21,480 nucleotides of DNA from CAZOWW01 sp964583765 (lineage in GTDB: Bacteria; Actinomycetota; Actinomycetes; Actinomycetales; Kineosporiaceae), in the NCBI GenBank assembly GCA_964583765.1, contig CAZOWW010000104.1, positions 1-21,480 of the forward strand. The letters run 5' to 3'. A program made the position numbers and the translations under genes. This document shows positions 15,950 to 21,373 of the stretch, in pieces (positions within the stretch are counted from its first letter, which is position 1; every line of letters begins with the position of its first letter). The notes under the pieces are model-generated. The model worked only from the letters and a program-made list of their open reading frames with translations, was not told the DNA's origin and did not search any database.

Positions 15950-16245
15950 ACGCACGCACCTGCCCCATGTCGCCTCACCTGCCCGGGCCTTCTGCATGCC
16001 TCGACACCTGGGCCGCCTTTCCTGAGGCGCTGGGGAGTGGAGACCTGGACAAGTACGCCGACAGCGCATCGGACGGGTCGGCCCTCAGCGGTCGGGCGGT
16101 CACGACGCTGATCACGCTGCGCACGCGCATCGCCGATTTCGAGACCCAGACCGAGCTCGCCGCCTCGACCGACTTCCCACCCGGCACCCAGCCGACCGGC
16201 CCCGGGTCGTCCCGTCGACCGGAACCACCGGCGACCGAGCAGGGC
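15950..16245. other. Intergenic with coding-like plus-strand frame
   Basis: This region upstream of both the second GGDEF gene and the MerR-type promoter has a plus-strand frame from ATG 15967 (residues such as SGDLDKYADSAS and TLRTRIADFETQ) with strongly G/C-biased third positions. The frame has no stop before it runs into the next gene, and I recognise no family. It may be a decayed gene or chance, so it is not called as a CDS. Confidence 0.3.
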
Positions 16246-16276
16246 TTGAACCTCTCCTTGCGAGAGGTTCTAGCGT
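16246..16276 (+). promoter_or_regulatory. MerR-family operator-promoter
   Basis: TTGAAC (-35, 16246-16251) and TAGCGT (-10, 16271-16276) are separated by 19 bp, the over-long spacer typical of MerR-activated promoters. The spacer is filled by a perfect dyad, GAACCTCTC (16248-16256) and GAGAGGTTC (16262-16270), around CTTGC. This is a canonical arrangement for a MerR-type activator that untwists the DNA. No MerR gene is present in the window. Confidence 0.85.
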
Positions 16277-16288
16277 CCGCCGGAGGAG

Positions 16289-16678
16289 GTGGACGACACG
16301 AGTCATCAGACGAAAGAGACGAATCTCCCGGTCGAAGGCAGCCCGGGGTGCATGTGCTGGGAGCTCGACCTGCTGGAGGACGCGGACCCGGAGGTTCGAC
16401 TGCGTTCGGCGCTGGACCTCGGTCGCCGGCGGGCCGCCGAGGTGTTGGTGGAGCGTCTCGGACTGGAGCGGGAGTTCTTCGTTCGCGAGGCCCTCACCTG
16501 TGCGGTCCTTCGGATCGTGGACGACGCCACGCCCTTGCTCCACTTCGCCCTCCGCCACCTCCGGGACACCCACCAGGTCGCCCTGCTCGGCGCACGCGGA
16601 CGCCGGGACAGCCGATACCAGCTACTGCCGAAGCCCCTCACAGACGAAGGCACTGCTGGCCCTCACGCCCGGGTGTAG
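16289..16678 (+). CDS. Short HEAT-repeat-like protein under a MerR-type promoter
   Basis: The 129-residue product has a HEAT-like core, CWELDLLEDADPEVRLRSA followed by LVERLGLEREFFVREALT and a helix of about 15 residues (PLLHFALRHLRDTH), and then loses repeat character. Related actinobacterial HEAT proteins are usually longer, so the C-terminus (from about residue 100) may be truncated or shifted. GTG 16289 follows GGAGGA by only one base and sits about 13 bases after the -10 box, so the transcript leader would be almost absent. ATG 16352 is an alternative start. Control by a MerR-type activator is strongly suggested by the promoter. Function is unknown; a role in stress or metal response is only inferred from that promoter. 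Confidence 0.65.
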   Translation: MDDTSHQTKETNLPVEGSPGCMCWELDLLEDADPEVRLRSALDLGRRRAAEVLVERLGLEREFFVREALTCAVLRIVDDATPLLHFALRHLRDTHQVALLGARGRRDSRYQLLPKPLTDEGTAGPHARV

Positions 16679-16797
16679 ACCCGCAGGAGAGGACGGCGAC
16701 GAGCCAACCCCCGTACTCGCTTCCCGCCGATCATGGCCCGCCGAGGCACAGGGAGGGCACGGAACGGCCCAACAGCCCCCGGGGCCCCTTCAGCAGC

Positions 16798-16837
16798 AAG
16801 GCCCAGGTCTCGGGATCATGCCCGTGACCTGGGCCTT
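16798..16837 (-). terminator. Terminator downstream of the tRNA remnant
   Basis: A perfect 12-bp stem (16798-16809 with 16826-16837, AAGGCCCAGGTC and its complement) contains a further 4-bp inner stem (16811-16814 with 16821-16824). It lies immediately past the 3' end of the tRNA-like sequence on the minus strand, as expected for a tRNA transcription terminator. Confidence 0.8.
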
Positions 16838-16843
16838 TGCGGG

Positions 16844-16887
16844 GTGGAGGCGAAGGGACTCGAACCCTCAACCCCCTGCTTGCAAAC
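16844..16887 (-). tRNA. 3' remnant of a tRNA-Ala(TGC)-like gene; probable attachment-site core
   Basis: Read on the minus strand, the sequence gives an anticodon loop TTTGCAA (anticodon TGC, Ala), the 3' anticodon strand GCAGG, a 5-nt variable region, a T arm (GAGGG-TTCGAGT-CCCTT), the acceptor strand CGCCTCC and discriminator A. The 5' strand of the anticodon stem should read CCTGC but reads AGTGG, and no D arm or 5' acceptor strand follows. So only the part from the anticodon loop to the 3' end is present. This is what the distal end of an element integrated into a tRNA 3' half looks like. The isoacceptor call rests on the loop parse alone; CCA is not encoded. Confidence 0.72.
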
Positions 16888-16969
16888 CACTGTGACCTAC
16901 CAGGACCGAGCCGCTGACCAGCGGATTCACGGGCACCGAGCGGCCTGGACTGCCCGGGAGGCTCCTCGG

Positions 16970-16991
16970 CTAATTGCCCGCTAATTGCCCG
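16970..16991. repeat. 11-bp tandem repeat near the putative att site
   Basis: CTAATTGCCCG occurs twice, end to end (16970-16980 and 16981-16991), about 85 bases inside the putative element. Such short direct repeats beside an att core can be arm sites for an integrase or excisionase; that role is inferred from position. Confidence 0.5.
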
Positions 16992-17119
16992 ACCACAACG
17001 GCCGGAGCAGTCACTGATGGGACCACGGCGGCACGCACCAATGGTGGATCTTCCGGACGCCAGGGCCGTTCGGGTGGGATGCCGACCATGACGTGATACG
17101 CCGGTCACGGGGAGGCACC

Positions 17120-17266
17120 ATGGACCTGCTCTCGCTCATCCTGGACGCCCTGAGCGCCGGAGCCACCGCCGCAGTTCGGCTTGGGACTGTGACCCGCCCC
17201 GGCCAGAGCAGGTGTGACTCATCTGCCCCATCGGGCTGCGCTGGGACCGTGGGCGGGCTGGACTGA
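17120..17266 (+). CDS. Small ORF, probably a truncated gene
   Basis: ATG 17120 has a strong GGGGAGG four bases upstream. The first 22 codons (MDLLSLILDALSAGATAAVR) form a hydrophobic, Ala-rich helix resembling the N-termini of short actinobacterial proteins I have seen that begin with an xxALxAGAxAA segment. After that the sequence becomes Cys/Ser/Gly-rich and stops after 48 residues, as if the remainder had been lost by deletion or frameshift. Function is unknown. Confidence 0.4.
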   Translation: MDLLSLILDALSAGATAAVRLGTVTRPGQSRCDSSAPSGCAGTVGGLD

Positions 17267-17647
17267 TCGCATGTTCGCCAAGGACATGGCCTTCGCTCCG
17301 GGCTGTACTGACCGGGTCGATGTCCAGCGCCGCCTCTCACACGGCCCAATCGATGAGGTGGTCAAGAGTGGGCTTCGACGGGCGAGGTTCGAAGGCGAGT
17401 GCGGCTCCCGGAAAAGTCTTCAGGCCTAGACACCTGAAAGATCACCAGGAGCCGCGTTCCCGCGCCAGCACGCGGCGCCCTGCACACCCAAGGTCAGGCA
17501 CAGCGCCCTAGGCCTGAACAATGCCGGGTTCTGCCCTGAGAGCGAGATCTTCATCCCTGATGCATATCTCGCAACTTGAAGCGGAAAACGGCGTGAGTCT
17601 CGCGACAGGTCTCGATAGCCTAGGGGCCAGCCACAGTGTTGCGCCTA
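17267..17647. other. Gene-poor stretch inside the element
   Basis: No convincing gene is visible. The most structured part is an imperfect palindrome at 17401-17455. Around 17,530 the base composition falls from the high-GC level of the left side to a visibly lower GC content. The frames are short and lack family features. It may contain deletion-scarred IS or gene remnants. Confidence 0.45.
17401..17455. repeat. Imperfect palindrome (8-bp outer stem, 6-bp inner stem)
   Basis: GCGGCTCC (17401-17408) pairs with GGAGCCGC (17448-17455), and TTCAGG (17419-17424) with CCTGAA (17433-17438), separated by unpaired stretches of about 10 bases. It could be a terminator, a regulatory hairpin, or two short inverted ends of a deleted insertion element. 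Confidence 0.5.
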
Positions 17648-18250
17648 CTAAGAGCTGACCCTGTTGTCAGGAGTGACTGTCGGTGCGTCGATAACTCCTT
17701 CCATGGGTTTAGTGGATCCCGGAATTGTCCGAGTTGTGAGCACCTTTGCCATACGCGCAACCCCATATCCGATCATGCACCCGACGACGTAGGTCATGAC
17801 ATCATCGAGCGTCGCCACGCCCCGGTTGAGGACGTACTGGAGAAGCTCGGCAAAGACTCCTACCACTGCGGCAGATAGCGTGGTCCACCAGAAGCTGAGC
17901 CGATTCCATGCCCAGTAGACCAGGAAGCCAAAGACGGTGAACATTGCGATATTGCCGACAACTTGAAGGATGGCGGTGCTCGTCGTCCCTTCATTCGAGA
18001 AGAGTTCGAGCACCGATCGGAAAGGCATGAGATCCCATCGCTTTGTGTCACCATCTATCATTACACCCCGGTGCACCCCAAGGGTGACCGTGACGAAAGC
18101 GGCGCCCCACATGAAAAGCGATGCCCGAGCCCACCACGCCCAACGTTCCCCGCGGCTGCCGACCGCGAACACGCAGATCGTCAGGAGCAGCCAAATCGCG
18201 GCTATCCCAGAGAGTATCCCCATGTCCACATATCTCGATAACACCGTCAT
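17648..18250 (-). CDS. VanZ-family membrane protein
   Basis: The 200-residue product has about five hydrophobic segments and the VanZ pattern: a central segment VVGNIAMFTVFGFLVYWAW (about residues 97-115), then FAELLQYVLNRGVATLDDVMTYVVGCMIGYG, which matches the family's ELLQ...R...DDV...N/T..G..IGY signature. VanZ gives low-level teicoplanin resistance in enterococci; relatives are common and mostly uncharacterised. ATG 18250 has AAGGGAG six bases upstream, and this site overlaps the stop of the secreted-protein gene 14 bases away, so the two form an operon. GC content is clearly lower than in the chromosomal part, consistent with horizontal acquisition. No glycopeptide-resistance core genes are seen. 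Confidence 0.85.
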   Translation of the reverse strand: MTVLSRYVDMGILSGIAAIWLLLTICVFAVGSRGERWAWWARASLFMWGAAFVTVTLGVHRGVMIDGDTKRWDLMPFRSVLELFSNEGTTSTAILQVVGNIAMFTVFGFLVYWAWNRLSFWWTTLSAAVVGVFAELLQYVLNRGVATLDDVMTYVVGCMIGYGVARMAKVLTTRTIPGSTKPMEGVIDAPTVTPDNRVSS

Positions 18251-18264
18251 GGCTTACTCCCTTG

Positions 18265-18675
18265 TCACGGATAGGTTACAGACCCCGTGACGTAGATGTA
18301 CTTCCCGTTGTCAGCCTTGCGTATCATGAAGTAGTACTCGCCCTTGACGGTACCCTTCCAGGTGTACTGCAATTTCTTGCCGCACGCGTAGTTGACCGGC
18401 GATCCAATCAGCTTGTCGTTGGTACTGCTATCCTGGGCTTGATAGAGCCTGATGGTGTAGTAGGTGATGCCGGCACTCTGGCCGGAGTCTTTGCAATCCG
18501 AGTAGGCGACAATTACCTGATCGCCGTAAGATGAAGTATTCCAATGCCTTGACGACAGTCCATACTTGATGGTGGCGTCCCAAGCGAAAGACCCATCCGC
18601 GCTCGCCTGTTGGGCACCGAAGAGGACCATGACCGTCATGGCGCTCAGGATACCCGCTAGTAGGCGTATTCTCAT
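18265..18675 (-). CDS. Small secreted protein, unknown family
   Basis: From ATG 18675 the product has 136 residues, with GGAGGGA five bases upstream. Residues 1-26 are a clear Sec signal peptide (MRIRLL, hydrophobic core, then QQASA before the probable cleavage). The mature part of about 110 residues is rich in Tyr, Ser, Thr and Lys, with two Cys (near residues 61 and 93) that may form a disulfide. Its alternating pattern (YYTIRLYQ, LQYTWKGTV, YIYVTGSV) suggests a beta-sandwich. I do not recognise the family. An upstream ATG at 18732 would bury the signal peptide and is rejected. It is the first gene of a two-gene operon with the VanZ-like gene. Lower GC content than the chromosome suggests acquired cargo. 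Confidence 0.75.
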   Translation of the reverse strand: MRIRLLAGILSAMTVMVLFGAQQASADGSFAWDATIKYGLSSRHWNTSSYGDQVIVAYSDCKDSGQSAGITYYTIRLYQAQDSSTNDKLIGSPVNYACGKKLQYTWKGTVKGEYYFMIRKADNGKYIYVTGSVTYP

Positions 18676-18698
18676 GTCTGTCCCTCCGTGGTTTCGAG

Positions 18699-18745
18699 AG
18701 GCCGATCGATCGGATATGTCATTACTTATCACTACTGATCGGCCT
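18699..18745. promoter_or_regulatory. Inverted repeat upstream of the secreted-protein/VanZ operon
   Basis: AGGCCGATC (18699-18707) and GATCGGCCT (18737-18745) form a perfect 9-bp inverted repeat around a 29-nt AT-rich centre, starting 24 bases upstream of the operon's ATG. The promoter probably lies in this AT-rich centre, so the repeat may be an operator. I could not fix the -10 and -35 boxes. Confidence 0.4.
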
Positions 18746-18931
18746 GGGGGACCGTATCAGATGGGTCAACGTCGAGCAACCGCCTATCGTGCTTCGCGCA
18801 TGTCTGCCCATATGACGGCACGATGCAGCCATTGAAGAGGTCCCGCCAATATGGTGATCACTCCCCTACGCCGAGTGATGCCGTGCTGATTGCGGGATGT
18901 TCTGCAGCGGCAGCGAAGAGACGGGGATACT

Positions 18932-19140
18932 TGAAGTCTGGATCTGGTTCCGCCCAGGTAGGTTCGTGTCTGAGGCACTGCGCGCGCACCAAGCCCAGAT
19001 AGGGACCCGGTGATGCCGGCCAGACTGCGCACGCCAGGCGCTGCTGGTGCTGGCCCATCTGCGCAAGGGCGAGACCTACCGCGATCTGGCCCAGGGGTTC
19101 GGCGTCGGCGTCACCACCGCCTACCGGTACCTACGAGGTG
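18932..19140 (+). pseudogene. Decayed IS5-type transposase, N-terminal fragment
   Basis: The frame holding RQALLVLAHLRKGETYRDLAQ, then GFGVGVTTAYRYLR (about 19035-19136) matches, from memory, the helix-turn-helix at the N-terminus of actinobacterial IS5-group DDE transposases. Upstream in the same frame is FVSEALRAHQAQIGTR followed by TGA where I would expect Trp, and SLDL occurs still earlier in a shifted frame. So the remnant has a nonsense change and a small indel. The catalytic DDE part is entirely missing, and the fragment ends just before the stop of the glycosyltransferase gene on the other strand. No terminal inverted repeats were found. It is inactive. Confidence 0.7.
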
Positions 19141-19145
19141 GCAAC

Positions 19146-20054
19146 TTAGTCAGCGACATCAACACCGTTCAGTCGAGTGATCAGCTCCCCAATGGACCTA
19201 TCGCTAAGCCAAACTTCGAAGTCTTGGGGGTCATCCTCACCAGGACGATATGTGGCCATCAAGGCGTGGACAATCTCATACCACTCCTTGGCCGAGGGGA
19301 TGAGATCAGGCTGAATACGCCCGGATTCCAAGGCATAGTGAAGGATCACCTCTAGCTCCTGAGCCATCAGATCAGGCTTCGGCCGCTGCGGGTTGACCCA
19401 GTCGTCTGTGAGGACGGGGCGGAGTCTGAGCGCATGACGGTTCCAATGTAGGAGTAGCTCGATATCGGCCGTAAAATCTGCGGGGAGCGAAGCTGGCCAA
19501 AGATGCCGCAATGCGGCGCGCTGCCCAGACCACGGCGTCGATCCAGACTTCGGCAGTATTTCAGGGATGAGCCGCCCAGCCAGTGGTGTGAAGAATCCGC
19601 ACTGCCACATCTGCGGGTAGATCGGACGCCAGTAGAGGTCGGTGATGCAGGCGTCCGCGATTCCGCGAAGGATCGGGTCAACAATCAGAGCCACCAATGG
19701 CGGGTCACCGTAGTACCTTACGTCTCCATCGACCAAGCATATGATATCTCCGCCGCTGCGCTGCACGCCCGCGTTAATGGCCGCTCCTTTGCCGATCGGG
19801 GCCTCAACCACGATGGCGCCCACCTTATCCGCGACATCGGCCGTGTCGTCCGTACAGCCACTTGCGCTGACCAGCACCTCCCCCTCAACCTGAAGGATTT
19901 CCAGAGCGCGGAATGCATCCGATACAACCTCGGTGACAGTGTCGCGCTCATTGTGGGCTGGAATAACAACGCTGACCGTTCGCTCCTTAGCCTCCAGAGT
20001 GCGCTCATGGCGGAGATCCAGACTGAAGTCTGGGTTAATCAGGGGACGGCTCAT
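19146..20054 (-). CDS. Family-2-like glycosyltransferase (GpgS-like)
   Basis: The 302-residue product is a GT-A fold glycosyltransferase: VSVVIPAHNERDTV (residues 28-41), ASGCTDDTADVADK, PIGKGAAINAGV and the metal/nucleotide-binding LVDGDV. The later parts ITDLYWRPIYPQMWQCGFFTPLAGRLIP and PADFTADIELLLHWNR recall glucosyl-3-phosphoglycerate synthases rather than polysaccharide synthases. It should transfer a sugar from a nucleotide-sugar donor; donor and acceptor are unknown. No transmembrane helix is seen, so it is cytoplasmic. Its ATG overlaps the stop of the GntR gene by four bases (ATGA), so it is translationally coupled to the repressor. On an integrative element this would be accessory cargo under the element's own control. 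The GT call is firm; the GpgS resemblance is moderate. Confidence 0.85.
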   Translation of the reverse strand: MSRPLINPDFSLDLRHERTLEAKERTVSVVIPAHNERDTVTEVVSDAFRALEILQVEGEVLVSASGCTDDTADVADKVGAIVVEAPIGKGAAINAGVQRSGGDIICLVDGDVRYYGDPPLVALIVDPILRGIADACITDLYWRPIYPQMWQCGFFTPLAGRLIPEILPKSGSTPWSGQRAALRHLWPASLPADFTADIELLLHWNRHALRLRPVLTDDWVNPQRPKPDLMAQELEVILHYALESGRIQPDLIPSAKEWYEIVHALMATYRPGEDDPQDFEVWLSDRSIGELITRLNGVDVAD

Positions 20055-20923
20055 GCTTCCACATCCTCACCGGCGCGTTCGCGCATTTCGTCATACTTCG
20101 GGTAGTCGGAGGCCCAGCGGCTCAACTGCTCGGTAATCGTGAACTCGGTCCGGTCAGCCGGATAGGTCGCATCGGAAAGCTCGACGACGCGGCCGTCCGT
20201 ATCGATCGAACGGCTACGCACGCAGAGGAGGGGGACTCCTGACTCCATCCCCCATCTCTGCCGCTCCCCAGGCGTCGGCTCGGTGGCGATTACCGAACGG
20301 ATAAACCTGTCGATCTCGATACCCACCGTGTATAGCTGGTGCTGATGCCCACCAGGCCAGGGTTCCTTGGTCTCGTCGAGCAGGTCCGGGTTACTTGCGA
20401 TCAGGTGCACGGGAATGTACGAGACACTCCAAGCGAGCCGGTGACGCGTGGCCCTGTCCACCATCTCGTAGGTACGGCGAAGCAAAGATGCACCCACAAA
20501 CACTTCGAATTCCTGGGCAAGCTCCGCTGAGGCCAGGATCTGTTCGTACCGAGCAGATGAATGCACCGAGGTGATGGGCATTCCTAGAGTGATTTCGAGG
20601 GCGCCCTGGCAGGCCCGTTCAGTGCGCGGACGCAGTACGAGATCCTTCTGCACCTGACTCTGATCGATAGATAGTCGTATGCGTCTCGGAGGTGTTCGGA
20701 CCACCCCGGCCTTGCCTCTTCCGCCAGTGATTCTCCCCTCGGCCTTGAGGACGTCCAGCGCGCTCCGGACGGAACCGGGGGCACAGTTCCACTGCTCGCT
20801 CAGCTCCCGGATGGTGGGCACGGGGTCCCCCGGGGCGAGTTCGCCGGACTCGATGCGTGCACGGAGGGCATCCGCGATCTGGTGGTGGAGCGGGACGACG
20901 CCGAGCGTCTGCTGTGGCTGCAT
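20051..20923 (-). CDS. GntR-family (HutC/KorSA-like) transcriptional repressor
   Basis: From ATG 20923 the protein has 290 residues. Residues 10-75 form the GntR winged helix (PLHHQIADALRARIESGELAPGD, then IRELSEQWNCAPGSVRSALDVLKAEG). Residues 100-280 form a UTRA-type effector domain (LLRRTYEMVD, then PLLCVRSRSIDTDGRVVELSDATY), the HutC subfamily arrangement. KorSA, which represses transfer and replication genes of pSAM2, belongs to this type. An in-frame TTG at 20935 is also possible, but ATG is preferred. The 5' end lies 19 bases from a palindromic operator, so autorepression is likely. The gene overlaps and precedes a glycosyltransferase gene and faces the element's main rightward operon. 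The effector is unknown. Confidence 0.88.
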   Translation of the reverse strand: MQPQQTLGVVPLHHQIADALRARIESGELAPGDPVPTIRELSEQWNCAPGSVRSALDVLKAEGRITGGRGKAGVVRTPPRRIRLSIDQSQVQKDLVLRPRTERACQGALEITLGMPITSVHSSARYEQILASAELAQEFEVFVGASLLRRTYEMVDRATRHRLAWSVSYIPVHLIASNPDLLDETKEPWPGGHQHQLYTVGIEIDRFIRSVIATEPTPGERQRWGMESGVPLLCVRSRSIDTDGRVVELSDATYPADRTEFTITEQLSRWASDYPKYDEMRERAGEDVEA

Positions 20924-20941
20924 GCCGCCATTCAACCAGGG

Positions 20942-21029
20942 ACTTCGCTAGTTCGCTAGCAGACTCTTGCGTGCCGCTCGACACCCCGCTACAGTCCTCC
21001 CCATCGGTTCGCTAGCGAACTAGCGAAGT
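20942..21029. promoter_or_regulatory. Bipartite GntR operator with embedded forward promoter
   Basis: A perfect 19-bp inverted repeat lies at 20942-20960 and 21011-21029 (GCTAGCGAACTAGCGAAGT on the right). Each arm holds two tandem copies of CTAGCGAA or its complement, and a 12-bp palindrome TTCGCTAGCGAA (21008-21019) adds a further half site. The 50-bp centre holds TTGCGT (20967-20972), a 17-bp spacer and TACAGT (20990-20995), a good rightward promoter whose start (about 21,002) abuts the right arm. The left arm lies 19 bases upstream of the GntR ATG. Binding should repress both directions. Confidence 0.82.
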
Positions 21030-21373
21030 GGTGTTTCGTCCCTTGTGCGCATCGCTTGCATGCCTCTGGACTGCGGCGATGCGCATCGGGAGGGCCTGTA
21101 CGCGGGCCCGCTTGGACCTTGAGAACTCCACAGAGGTGATCGACTGCCCCCGGTTTGTGGGGCGGTCCGCACGACCCCACGTGGTCGTGCCGTGGCCGAC
21201 GTGAGCGCCGGTCACTTGCGCAGGACACCGGTCCTGCCTCTCGCCCACGTCCCCAACGCGGACGTGGGCGGGGGAGTGGACCGGAGCCGGTTCACGCGTG
21301 GTGCGGCACCAGCGGGTCAAGCGCTGGTGCCGCCTGAGGCCACGCCCCCACCTTGCGAAGGAGCACGACCCCG
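21030..21373 (+). ncRNA. Long hairpin-rich leader before the DUF6284-like gene
   Basis: Between the operator and the next gene there is no convincing protein gene but at least five stable stems: 21046-21055 with 21076-21085 (10 bp), 21169-21176 with 21183-21190 (8 bp), 21220-21226 with 21231-21237 (7 bp), 21242-21252 with 21260-21270 (11 bp), and 21303-21314 with 21322-21333 (12 bp, extended by GCGTGG/CCACGC at 21296 and 21340). A tiny frame (ATG 21060, 20 residues, stop at 21122) could be a leader peptide but lacks a ribosome binding site. The last stems resemble intrinsic terminators, so attenuation is possible. Confidence 0.45.

Noticed and set aside
16844..16905. Complete tRNA or tmRNA 3' end
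   Set aside because: A full cloverleaf needs CCTGC before the anticodon loop plus a D arm and 5' acceptor strand; none is present. The tmRNA 3' end usually reads differently, and no tmRNA body was seen.
16731..17108. Minus-strand open frame of 125 codons containing GLRVRVPSPPP
   Set aside because: That peptide is the familiar false translation of a tRNA T arm and acceptor strand. The region is the tRNA remnant and terminator.
21012..21320. Minus-strand 102-codon frame in the leader region
   Set aside because: It has no ribosome binding site or family similarity and coincides with strong palindromes. The region is better explained as structured leader.
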